Source of the DNA: Pelagihabitans sp963760375 | Lineage (GTDB): Bacteria; Bacteroidota; Bacteroidia; Flavobacteriales; Flavobacteriaceae | Direction: 5' to 3' | Assembly: GCA_963760375.1 (NCBI GenBank) | Contig: CAVXCS010000002.1 | Coordinates: 124,001 to 188,000, forward strand | Length of the DNA: 64,000 nt | In this document: in pieces, positions 17,813 through 26,689 of the stretch | Numbering within the stretch: the stretch's first letter is position 1 | How the letters are laid out: each line of letters opens with the position of its first letter | The notes under the pieces: generated by a model | Database searches by the model: none | What the model was told of the DNA's origin: nothing | The model's input: the letters and a program-made list of their open reading frames with translations, nothing else | Translations under genes and position numbers: made by a program

Positions 17813-17962
17813 TCACTTGAAGAAATAGTGGATCTGGAAACCGTACAATGTGCATATTTTCTCAACAATGGCCAGGCCCAGACCGGTTGACTTCAAAGTG
17901 TTGTCTTCCCTATAGAATCTTGAAAAAAGCTTGGCCGGCTCCTTTAATTCGCTTTCCCCAAT
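17813..17962 (-). pseudogene. C-terminal remnant of a sensor histidine kinase
   Basis: A 50-codon open stretch bounded by an in-frame TAG upstream (17965-17963) and TGA at 17815-17813. It translates to ESELKEPAKLFSRFYRED, then NTLKSTGLGLAIVEKICTLY, then GFQIHYFFK. The F-x-RFYR.D segment and the GLGLAIVEKI box are the F and G2 boxes of HisKA-type ATPase domains, ending at the natural C-terminus. No N, G1 or H box is encoded nearby, so this is a 5'-truncated fossil. Confidence 0.75.
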
Positions 17963-17982
17963 CTAAACTTCATTTTAATGTT

Positions 17983-19924
17983 TCAATGATCTTCCAATTC
18001 AGATAGCTCATAATCCGAGTATAGTTTGATCAAGGCCGCGACCGACCATGCCTGATGGATGCATCCCTTGCCATGGTTGGGTTCGAGTCCGTCAAAAATC
18101 TCCGATATGCAATGTAAGCCTTCATGTTCGTAGAAATGCACCTTCAAATCGGTGAGATCGACGATCACTTTCCGTCGGTTCTTGATGTTGACGCCATACA
18201 TCCTAAAATAAGCGCAGTAGTAGTCGTACAGCAAGTAAGGCCATACCGTTCCCTGATGGTAGGCATGATCCCGCGACCATTGGTCCCCTTGATAGCTGGC
18301 CTCGAAATTTGGATCATCGGTATCCAAGGTCCTCAGTCCAAATGGGGTTAGCAATTTTTCAGTGACCGCTTCAAAAATGGTTTTTTGTTGCGCTACTATC
18401 CAGCAAGGGAAAAGGCAAACTCAAACAGAACAGCTGATTGGGCCGAAAACTGTTGTCGGCCGAAACCCCGGGAACGATGACATCGTAAAGCGTACCCTCG
18501 GCATTGGTGAACATTTTTGGGAAATTCACTTCAAATTTGGCAATGATATCACGGTATTTTTTGTCCTGCACTATTTCGAGGGCCTCGCAAAAGAAAAGAT
18601 ATATTTTGACGGCATTGTACCAAAGCGCGTTCACCTCCACAGGACAACCGATTCGAGGGGTAATAACCTTACCGTTGACGATGGCGTCCATCCAAGTGAG
18701 CTGTTCGCCCTCCTGCCCTCCGTATAAAAAACCTTCTTCCGTAACATGGATGTTATACCGTGTACCTTTGATGTGGGCATCCAATATACCTTTTAAGGCC
18801 TTCAAATGTTTTTTGACAAAAGCGGTATCCCCAAACTTTTTATAATATTCAAAAGCTGCAACAAACAGCCAAAGGGTAGCATCCATTGAATTGTACTCGA
18901 CCGTGCCGTCTCCATTGTCGGGAAAGCGGTCAGGAATCATCCCCTGGTCGATGCTTTTAAAGAAAGTGGCGAGAATGGATTTTGAAATCGCCTTTCGACC
19001 CGTGGCAATGGTGAGTCCGCGCATCGAGATCATGGTGTCCCTGCCCCAATCGGTGAACCAATGGTAACCTGCAATGATCGATTCACTGTTTGTGGAGGTC
19101 CTATGCACCAAAAAACGGTTGCCCGCGGTCAAGAGGTCGTTGTAGAATATTGCGTTGGTATCCGACCTTTTTGGGGCAGCCTTACGACTTTGCTCCGCCC
19201 ACAACTTTTTAAGGTCTTTTTGGAGAAGGTCTTCTTCGGTCGAAAATATGACAAAAAGCGTTTCGTTGGGTCGCAGTTCTTTTTTCAGATAGCCGATCTG
19301 GTAATAATCGCAGACACAATCAAGGCCGCGCCCTTGCGATTTGGGAAGCTGAACATTCCTGTACCAGTCCCGTAACTCGGTATATTCCCCTGCCGACCAT
19401 CCGGTAAAGAGGGCATGACCCCCATAGGTAGCGTAGGTTTTTATATGATCGTTGGCAAATTCGGAATAAAAATCAAAGGCCGGGTTTTCATGAAAAGCGG
19501 CATGATAATCTGAATAGGCATAGAGCGGATGTATTTCCAAGGCCATGGTTTCACTGCCGGAATTCCTGTAAAAGATCAAGGTAGCATTGCTGCCCTGTAC
19601 CATGCAGATACTTTTTTCCAATTGCCAAAGTGCCGCTCCGTATTGCCATTTGGGCAGTGGTGTAACGTCAAAGTCTTGAAGATACCTAAACCCTTCGGGA
19701 TGCACGAAGTTGGGATATAGGTTGGTCGACAGTTCAAAGTCTTCCCCGTGTACCGATACCCTTTCCTCAACCTTGGCCACCATCAAAATCCTATTCGTGG
19801 GAGGTTTGAACGCGGCTACCAAGAGGCCGTGATAATGCCTTGTATTTGCCCCACATAGCGTACTGGAGGCGTAGCCGCCAAGCGCATTGGTCAGTAACCA
19901 TTCCCTATCGAACCATTCGTTCAT
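17983..19924 (-). pseudogene. Glycogen debranching enzyme (amylo-alpha-1,6-glucosidase), split by a frameshift
   Basis: Two frames together give a full protein of about 645 residues. Frame one (19924-18371) carries the N-terminal GDE domain (WLLTNALGGYASSTLCGANTR) and most of the catalytic (alpha/alpha)6 domain, including GYHWFTDWGRDTMISMRGL and IPDRFPDNGDGTVEYNSMDA. Frame two (18354-17983) continues with LLTPFGLRTL, WSRDHAYHQGTVWPYLLYDY and GCIHQAWSVAALI. The frame breaks in a run of six T (A on the coding strand) at 18381-18386: dropping one base joins DSSATK to TIFEAVTEKLLTPF. One inserted A therefore ends the product early with ATKNHF. A sequencing indel is possible. Its ATG overlaps a stop codon upstream (ATGA). 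Confidence 0.88.
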
Positions 19925-20343
19925 CCTTCCTTGATTTCAGCGATCAAATTGGCGACCAGGGCGGTCAAGCCCGTTTGGTGTGAAGCGCCCACGACCCCAA
20001 CCCCAAGAACGGGCCTTGCGAAATGCGCTTGCCGCCAAAAAGTGTAAAGGTAGAATTGACGAAGTTTACAATAAACCTTTTGGGTAAGGAAGTTTGTACT
20101 CGACAATGCCGCAAAATACCAGAAGTTTCCGTGCTGTCGATTGCCTCTCAAGGAAGCAAGTAAAAAGGGCAAAGCCAGTAAGACCCTCATAAAAGCCAAA
20201 AAATGAAGTCTAAATTCATAAGGAATTCTATAGTACGACGAAGCGGCGGCACATCCTTCTGGTGGGTCCAATCACCGGTAAGGAATAAAATACAACCTTC
20301 TTTTCATGTGGTTTGAACCAAGGCATTTTGGAACGCCAAATGC
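19921..20343 (-). other. 423-base stretch with no convincing gene; possible eroded upstream gene
   Basis: Between the debranching gene and the CBS gene there is no recognisable protein. A minus-strand reading frame of 116 codons (20271-19921) ends ...GLTALVANLIAEIKEG and its TGA overlaps the debranching ATG, as in coupled operons. The last ~30 residues look protein-like; the part before them (residues 1-80) does not. I suspect the tail of a former upstream gene of the glycogen operon, followed by scrambled sequence, but cannot name its family. Confidence 0.35.
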
Positions 20344-20808
20344 TCATTTGCCCCAATTTTGGGATTTTAATTTCAAGGTTGCCTTAAGGATGTCTTTCTG
20401 GGAAATTTGACCGACCAATTTGCCATTTTCAACAATCGGAAAACGGCGGCGGCGTTCGTTCAAAAATTTGTTCGCGGCGTCAAAGATGTTCATATTGCCA
20501 TCGATGGTGGCCACATTGGTAACCATCCGATGCTCGATGGTGTTGTTTTCCATGGGCATGTTGTAGTACCTGCTCTCACTGATATGTTTGATGCAGTCGC
20601 CCTCAGAGATCATCCCTATGAGTTCATTGTTTTCGTTTACGACAGGTGCTCCGGAGATCTTGTATTTCAAGAGGGCCGAAATCGCTTCTTCCACTGACTG
20701 GTCGGGACGGAAGGTAATCAACTTACGGGTCATATAATCACTGACCTTTATGTCTACCGACTTTCCCTCTTTGGGCTTCATCGGGCCCTGAAAGCTTTTG
20801 ATTCCCAT
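20344..20808 (-). CDS. CBS-domain protein
   Basis: 154 residues, almost entirely a tandem CBS (Bateman) module: first repeat VSDYMTRKLITFRPDQSVEEA to GAPVVNENNELIGMISEGD, second repeat RMVTNVATIDGNMNIFDAA to RFPIVENGKLVGQISQKD. Such modules bind adenine nucleotides and sense energy or ionic state. No catalytic partner is fused; its target is unknown. Upstream TAACTTTA resembles a -7 promoter element. Confidence 0.92.
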   Translation of the reverse strand: MGIKSFQGPMKPKEGKSVDIKVSDYMTRKLITFRPDQSVEEAISALLKYKISGAPVVNENNELIGMISEGDCIKHISESRYYNMPMENNTIEHRMVTNVATIDGNMNIFDAANKFLNERRRRFPIVENGKLVGQISQKDILKATLKLKSQNWGK

Positions 20809-20876
20809 GACTTATCATTTTGGAGTTTCTTAAAGTTACTGATTTTTAATCAATTACTCTCCGATATTCCAAAAAT

Positions 20877-22337
20877 TTAGGCTTTGGGGACATCCTTCAA
20901 AACCGACAATAAAAAGGCCCAGAACTTCTGTACCGAGCTAATATTGACCCGTTCATCTGGCGAGTGGGCCCCTTTGATGGTAGGACCAAAACTGATCATG
21001 TCCATTTCGGGATAACTTTTGGCGAGGATACCACATTCCAAACCGGCATGGCATGCGACCACTTTTGGTTTCTCTAGGAACAACTTCTCATATTTCGATT
21101 CCAGTAGTTTTAAGATGGGCGAATTCGGGTTTGGGTTCCAACCGGGATACTGGCCGCCTAAAACCACTTCAAACCCCCCGAGTTCAAAAGTGCAGCGAAG
21201 TGCATTGGCCAAGTCAATTTTAGCGGAGTCTACCGAGGAACGGGTAAGGCATGCGATCCTTATCGACCCATCCTTTACCTCTACTTTGGCCACATTGTTC
21301 GAAGTCTCCACAAGATCGGGAATGGCGGCACTCATGGCGTAGACCCCATTTTGGGCCGCATACAGGGCGCATAACAGTTGTTTTTGGGAGGCCGGCCCCA
21401 TCACCATCGGCACTTTTTCACAAGGGGCCACGGTCATCAAAAGATCGGGTTCCACCACAGCAAGTTCATCTGAAATGGTTTGGGCCCATTTCTTGAAATC
21501 GATTGAAAATTGTGCCTGTTTTGAAACCGATACCACAATTTTTGAGCTGCTTTCCCTTGGAATGGCATTGCGCAGGCTGCCACCGTTAATTTCCCCGATA
21601 CGGATGCCATGAATTTCTGAAGCATGGTAAAGCAGGCGGTTCATGATCTTATTGGCGTTGCCCAATCCCCTATGGATGTCAATGCCGCTATGTCCCCCGT
21701 TCAGTCCTTTGACCTTGATCTCAAGAGCAACCCAATCGGAGGGAGCCGGTTCTTCCGAATATATTCTTGTAGCGGTCACGTCGATACCGCCCGCACAGCC
21801 AATATCGAGTTCGTCGTCTTCCTCCGTATCGAGGTTCAAGAGTATTTCACCTTTGAGGATTCCGCTCTGCAGTCCCATCACCCCGGTCATGCCGGTCTCT
21901 TCATCTATGGTGAACAGGGCTTCCAAAGGGGGATGCGGGATTTCAGAACTTTCCAGCAAAGCCATGATGGCAGCAACCCCCAAGCCATTGTCGGCGCCCA
22001 GGGTCGTGCCTTTGGCCTTTACCCAATCGCCATCGACGACCATTTCGATGCCCTGGGTCTCAAAATCGAATCGGGTATCGCTGTTTTTTTGGTGCACCAT
22101 ATCCAAATGTGATTGCAGGGTGACCATCTTGCGGTCTTCCATCCCCTCACTGGCCGGTTTTCTGATGATGACATTGCCCACACGATCTTTAATGGTTTCC
22201 AAATGCAGTGCCCGGCCGAAATCGAGCATGAACTGTATGATTTTTTCTTCTTTCTTGGAGGGTCGTGGGACGGCGTTGAGATCGGCAAATTTGTTCCAAA
22301 CGGCAGTGGGGCGCAATTCTCGTAAAGCTTTGGTCAT
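20877..22337 (-). CDS. pepD: Aminoacyl-histidine dipeptidase (PepD, M20 family)
   Basis: 486 residues. M20 metallopeptidase motifs in order: QSHLDMVHQ, TTLGADNGLGVAA (bridging Asp), DEETGMTG (general base Glu), and ACHAGLECG near the C-terminus with the last metal His-containing segment GAHSPDERVN. PepD cleaves Xaa-His and other dipeptides in the cytoplasm. Length is normal (485 in E. coli). Divergent from the DUF3810 gene with a TATTTTTG element at 22362-22355. Confidence 0.96.
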   Translation of the reverse strand: MTKALRELRPTAVWNKFADLNAVPRPSKKEEKIIQFMLDFGRALHLETIKDRVGNVIIRKPASEGMEDRKMVTLQSHLDMVHQKNSDTRFDFETQGIEMVVDGDWVKAKGTTLGADNGLGVAAIMALLESSEIPHPPLEALFTIDEETGMTGVMGLQSGILKGEILLNLDTEEDDELDIGCAGGIDVTATRIYSEEPAPSDWVALEIKVKGLNGGHSGIDIHRGLGNANKIMNRLLYHASEIHGIRIGEINGGSLRNAIPRESSSKIVVSVSKQAQFSIDFKKWAQTISDELAVVEPDLLMTVAPCEKVPMVMGPASQKQLLCALYAAQNGVYAMSAAIPDLVETSNNVAKVEVKDGSIRIACLTRSSVDSAKIDLANALRCTFELGGFEVVLGGQYPGWNPNPNSPILKLLESKYEKLFLEKPKVVACHAGLECGILAKSYPEMDMISFGPTIKGAHSPDERVNISSVQKFWAFLLSVLKDVPKA

Positions 22338-22354
22338 GAAGTTTAAACTTTTTC

Positions 22355-22403
22355 CAAAAATAGGGATTGAAAAATTAGCTTGGTCGTATTTTCTCTATTT
22401 TTG
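22355..22403. promoter_or_regulatory. Divergent -7 elements, pepD / DUF3810 gene
   Basis: TATTTTTG on the minus strand at 22362-22355 for pepD and TATTTTTG on the plus strand at 22396-22403 for the DUF3810 gene, the latter ending five bases before its ATG. No well-spaced TTG was found for either. Confidence 0.5.
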
Positions 22404-22408
22404 ACGCA

Positions 22409-23476
22409 ATGGATCAAAAATTTAAAAATGGCATTGCCATTAGCCTTATTCCTCAGATTATCCTGGTAAAATGGATGGGGCAATATCCCGGATGGGTCGA
22501 ACAACATTACAGCATGGGCCTTTATCCAGAGATCGGTCTTTTTTTTAGGTTTCTTTATGGGTGGATCCCATTCTCCATGGGCGAGGTTGTCTATAGCCTG
22601 CTCATTGTCACGGCCCTATTTTATGTGTATCAACAGCGCAGCCATATCAAGTCGAAACCCTTCATTTTTTTCCGGAACGTGGCCATGTTGCTCGCCGTGT
22701 TCTACTTCACCTTCCATCTGCTTTGGGGCCTCAACTATTACCGGGAACCCCTGGCCCAGCATTTGGCCATCCGCGATTCCGTCACTAAGACCGAAGTTCT
22801 GGAATTCACCAAAAAGCTGATCTTAAAGACCAATGAAATCCAATTCAAGATCACAGGCGATACGACGGCCATAGTACAGGTGCCTTACGGAAGGAATGCC
22901 ATTATTGAGAAAACCGTGGCGGGTTATGGGCATCTCGAAAAACAATATCCATTTTTGAAATACCATCGTCCGAGCATCAAAAAATCGATGTACAGTACCT
23001 TCAGCACCTATCTTGGCATTGGCGGCTATCTCAATCCGTTCACGAACGAGGCACAGGTAAACGCGCTCACACCGCTTTTTCGCTTTCCCGTGGTAGTGGG
23101 CCATGAGGTCGGCCACCAAGTCGGTTATTCCGCCGAAAACGAGACCAACTTGATCGGCTATTTGGTGACGATGAAAAACGATGACCCCTATTTTCAATAT
23201 TCGGCTTACGCCTTTGGATTAAGCCATTGCCTTATGGCCATCGCACGGGTCGATAAACCGGAATTCGAACTTTTGTATGCCCTGCTGAACGAGGGCACCA
23301 AAAAAAACTATAGGGAACTCAACGCCTTCTATGCCCAGTACGAAAATCCGATCGAACCCTTGTTCCAATCGGTGTTCAATACCTTTCTTAAGGCCAACAA
23401 CCAACCCGATGGCGTTCAAAGTTATGGCAAGGTGGTGCACTTGATGGTAGCCTATCATTTAAAGCATCCCATTTAA
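22409..23476 (+). CDS. DUF3810 putative membrane zinc metallopeptidase
   Basis: 355 residues with about three membrane helices in the first ~110 residues. The soluble part holds a zincin motif HEVGHQ (His232, Glu233, His236) followed by SAENETNLIGYL, which can supply the third metal ligand. This is the DUF3810 family, common in Bacteroidota and Firmicutes, presumed to be a membrane-bound protease; substrate unknown. An inverted repeat with a T run lies after the stop. Confidence 0.88.
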   Translation: MDQKFKNGIAISLIPQIILVKWMGQYPGWVEQHYSMGLYPEIGLFFRFLYGWIPFSMGEVVYSLLIVTALFYVYQQRSHIKSKPFIFFRNVAMLLAVFYFTFHLLWGLNYYREPLAQHLAIRDSVTKTEVLEFTKKLILKTNEIQFKITGDTTAIVQVPYGRNAIIEKTVAGYGHLEKQYPFLKYHRPSIKKSMYSTFSTYLGIGGYLNPFTNEAQVNALTPLFRFPVVVGHEVGHQVGYSAENETNLIGYLVTMKNDDPYFQYSAYAFGLSHCLMAIARVDKPEFELLYALLNEGTKKNYRELNAFYAQYENPIEPLFQSVFNTFLKANNQPDGVQSYGKVVHLMVAYHLKHPI

Positions 23477-23480
23477 GTAC

Positions 23481-23515
23481 TTCGATCGATAGGAACCAAA
23501 CCATCGAAAATTTTT
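23481..23515 (+). terminator. Weak candidate terminator after the DUF3810 gene
   Basis: TTCGAT (23481-23486) pairs with ATCGAA (23503-23508), 16-base loop, then AA and five T. The stem is short and A/T rich, so it is only a candidate. Confidence 0.35.
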
Positions 23516-23635
23516 GTTTTGGAATTCAGCATAGACAAAAACTATTAAATGATCACTAAAAAAAAGACCATAAGGTAGCCCAATCGATATTTTTTGCTTT
23601 TTTTGCTGCCAACTAATTCTTCTAGATTTTTCTTC

Positions 23636-26590
23636 ATGAACTTAAAATTCCTTGCAATCGCATTATTTTTTTGCGCCACTACTTTTTATGGTCAGGATTA
23701 CTTTCCAAAAAACGATGGTGTAAAATCGGATAACAACAATTATACGGCCCTGACCAACGCCAAGATCTACGTGACCCCTTCCCAAATTATCGAAAACGGA
23801 ACCTTGTTGATTCAAAACGGTAAGGTGGTGCAGGTGGGTGCCAATGTCGCTTTGCCCAAAAATGTAGTGGTGATCGATCTGACCGGGAAATCGATTTATC
23901 CTTCTTTTATCGATGTTTTCTCCGATTTCGGGGTAACCCAGGCCAAAAGACCGGAACGCTCAGGCAGAAGCGCCGAATACGATCCCTCCAGGGAAGGTTT
24001 TTATTGGAACGACCATGTGATGCCCGAAAACGATGCCATTTCCAAGTTCAGCTACGACGAGAAAAAAGCAAAAGAGCTGAGAGACATTGGTTTTGGCGTG
24101 GTGAATTCGCACATACAGGACGGTATCGTTCGCGGTACCGGGGTATTGGTGGCCCTCAACGGGGAAGGGAACGATGCCGACAGGATTTTGGAAGATCGTT
24201 CGGCCGAATACCTTTCTTTTGAAAGAAGTGTTGAAAAAACGCAATCCTATCCCAGTTCGCTCATGGGCAGCATGGCCTTGCTGCGACAAATGTATTATGA
24301 CGCCGATTGGTACGCCAAAGGCAACGTCGCTACCAAGGATCGTTCCTTGGAGGCACTGAACGCGAACAGGGGCCTGGTGCAGATTTTTGCGGCAGGCGAC
24401 AAGGGCAATGTGCTGCGTGCCGATGGGATTGGAGACCAGTTCAACATACAATATGTCATTTTGGGGGGCGGTGACGAATTCGAATCGGTGGCCGATATCA
24501 AAGCTACGAATGCCAAGCTCATACTGCCCTTAAATTTTCCCGATCCCTATGATGTGTCGAATCCTTATCAGGCCGATTATGTGACCAACGCGGAAATGCG
24601 GTACTGGAACCAAGCACCCGGTAATCCAAAAGCCATGGCCGACAACGGAGTTTCCTTTTCCTTTACCCTGCACGACCTGAAATCGACAGGTGATTTTAAA
24701 GCTAAACTGATGAAGGCCATCGAATATGGGCTTCCCAAAACCAAAGCCTTGGAGGCCTTAACCACCGTGCCGGCCCAAATCTTGGGCAAATCCGCCACCA
24801 TTGGAACGCTCGAAAGCGGACACTATGCCAACTTCCTGATCGCTTCAGGCGATATCTTTGACAAAAATACCACCCTGTTCGAAAATTGGGTCCAAGGCAA
24901 TAAAAACAGCATCAACGACCTGACCTTAAAGGATATTCGAGGAGATTACGATTTAGCCGTAGCCGGAAAAATCTATTCGCTTTCAGTAACGGGCGAAGCG
25001 GCCAAACCCAAAGTGGAAATCAAACAGGATACGTTGAAACTCCCTTCGAAGTTCAGCTATCAGGACGATTGGTTCGAATTATCGTTCACCACCGACAAAG
25101 GGGAAAAGACCTATCGCATGACCGGTTTGGTAAGTACCAAGTCTGATGATCTAAATGGCAAGCTGATGTTGCCGGAAGGCGGGGCAACGACTTTTAGCGC
25201 CACTAAAAAGGAAGCCTTTACCGAAAAAGACGACAGCGACAAAAAAGAGGAAGAAAAACCGACCGTACTGCCGGTCACCTTCCCCAACGTAGGCTATGGC
25301 TATTCAGCAGTACCCAGAGCGGAAAATATTTTGTTCAAAAATGCAACCGTTTGGACCAGTGAGGACGCCGGGGTCTTGGAAAACACGGATGTGTTGATCA
25401 GGAATGGCAAGATTGCCCAAATCGGCAAAGGATTGACCGCAGGCGATGCAAAAATCATCGATGCCACCGGCAAACATCTCACGGCCGGTATAATCGACGA
25501 GCATACCCATATCGCTGCCCTGGCCGTCAATGAAAGTGGACAAAATTCATCGGCGGAGGTGAAAATGGAAGATGTTGTCGATCCGGAGGATATGGATATC
25601 TATCGTGACCTGGCCGGGGGCGTCACTTCCGTTCAGTTGTTGCACGGATCGGCCAATCCCATCGGAGGCCGTTCGGCCATCCTGAAATTGAAATGGGGTG
25701 GCAGCGCCAAGGATATGATCTACTCCAATTCCCCAAAATTCATAAAATTCGCTTTGGGCGAAAATGTGAAACAGAGCAATTGGGGCAGTACAAGCCGGTT
25801 TCCACAATCGAGAATGGGCGTGGAACAAGTGTTCATCAATTATTTCCAACGCGCCAAAGAGTATGATGCCAAAAAGAAAAGCGGACAACCTTACCGATAC
25901 GATGAGGAAATGGAAACCTTGGCCGAAATCTTGAGGGGCGAACGCTATATCAGCTGCCATTCCTATGTACAGAGCGAAATCAATATGTTGATGAAAGTCG
26001 CCGACAAAATGGGATTCAAGGTGAATACCTTCACCCACATCCTGGAAGGGTACAAAGTGGCCGATAAAATGGCCGAACATGGGGCTGGCGGTTCCACATT
26101 CAGCGATTGGTGGGCCTACAAATTCGAAGTCAATGATGCCATCCCCTTCAATGCAGCCATCATGCACAGCCAAGGGGTTACCGTGGCCATCAACAGCGAC
26201 GATGCGGAAATGTCGCGAAGACTGAACCAGGAAGCGGCCAAAACGGTCAAATACGGAGGGATGTCGGAGCTGGAGGCCTGGAAGATGGTGACCATCAATC
26301 CCGCAAAATTGTTGCACATCGACAATCGTGTGGGCAGTATCAAGGAAGGCAAGGATGCGGATCTGGTATTATGGAACGAACATCCGCTTTCGGTTTATGC
26401 CAAACCGATAAAAACCCTAATCGAAGGCGCCACTTATTTTGATTTGGAAAAAGACCTGCAGCAGCGCAAAGCGGTCGAGAAAGAACGCGGCACCTTGATC
26501 CAAATGATGCTTAAAGAAAAGGATGCGGGCAGTGCCATGCAGGGTCCCAATGGGAAGAAGAAAGAACGCTTTCATTGCGATAGCCTTTAG
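23636..26590 (+). CDS. Secreted double amidohydrolase protein with an inactive-looking N-terminal module
   Basis: 984 residues from the ATG at 23636 (signal peptide, cleavage near FYGQD). Two amidohydrolase modules: an N-terminal one (residues ~30-440) and a C-terminal one (~560-950), joined by a linker with charged KKDDSDKKEEEK. The C-terminal module has the metal motif HTH at 623-625 (IIDEHTHIAAL) and later CHSYVQSE, HILEGYK and NSDDAEMSRRL with the metal Asp, so it looks competent. In the N-terminal module the matching strand reads YPSFIDVFSDFG, without HxH. Amidohydrolases of this imidazolonepropionase/prolidase-like branch hydrolyse cyclic amides or dipeptides; the substrate is not evident. 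A shorter amidohydrolase gene follows. Confidence 0.9.
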   Translation: MNLKFLAIALFFCATTFYGQDYFPKNDGVKSDNNNYTALTNAKIYVTPSQIIENGTLLIQNGKVVQVGANVALPKNVVVIDLTGKSIYPSFIDVFSDFGVTQAKRPERSGRSAEYDPSREGFYWNDHVMPENDAISKFSYDEKKAKELRDIGFGVVNSHIQDGIVRGTGVLVALNGEGNDADRILEDRSAEYLSFERSVEKTQSYPSSLMGSMALLRQMYYDADWYAKGNVATKDRSLEALNANRGLVQIFAAGDKGNVLRADGIGDQFNIQYVILGGGDEFESVADIKATNAKLILPLNFPDPYDVSNPYQADYVTNAEMRYWNQAPGNPKAMADNGVSFSFTLHDLKSTGDFKAKLMKAIEYGLPKTKALEALTTVPAQILGKSATIGTLESGHYANFLIASGDIFDKNTTLFENWVQGNKNSINDLTLKDIRGDYDLAVAGKIYSLSVTGEAAKPKVEIKQDTLKLPSKFSYQDDWFELSFTTDKGEKTYRMTGLVSTKSDDLNGKLMLPEGGATTFSATKKEAFTEKDDSDKKEEEKPTVLPVTFPNVGYGYSAVPRAENILFKNATVWTSEDAGVLENTDVLIRNGKIAQIGKGLTAGDAKIIDATGKHLTAGIIDEHTHIAALAVNESGQNSSAEVKMEDVVDPEDMDIYRDLAGGVTSVQLLHGSANPIGGRSAILKLKWGGSAKDMIYSNSPKFIKFALGENVKQSNWGSTSRFPQSRMGVEQVFINYFQRAKEYDAKKKSGQPYRYDEEMETLAEILRGERYISCHSYVQSEINMLMKVADKMGFKVNTFTHILEGYKVADKMAEHGAGGSTFSDWWAYKFEVNDAIPFNAAIMHSQGVTVAINSDDAEMSRRLNQEAAKTVKYGGMSELEAWKMVTINPAKLLHIDNRVGSIKEGKDADLVLWNEHPLSVYAKPIKTLIEGATYFDLEKDLQQRKAVEKERGTLIQMMLKEKDAGSAMQGPNGKKKERFHCDSL

Positions 26591-26689
26591 AAGAATAACA
26601 GTTAAAAAAAAATCGCTGAACGGCAAAGTTGGATATCCATATCTCGGAACAAGACTATTGGAAGCGGTAGAACAGTATAAAACCAAAAG

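Noticed and set aside
18376..18392. A AAA AAC heptamer in the debranching gene, a possible programmed -1 frameshift site
   Set aside because: The frame that restores the protein is +1 (or -2), not -1; a -1 slip gives a short unrelated peptide. A simple extra base in the homopolymer fits better.
19921..20271. 116-codon frame as a full gene
   Set aside because: Only the last part looks protein-like; the first ~80 residues are not like any family I know and there is no promoter, so listed as a remnant only.
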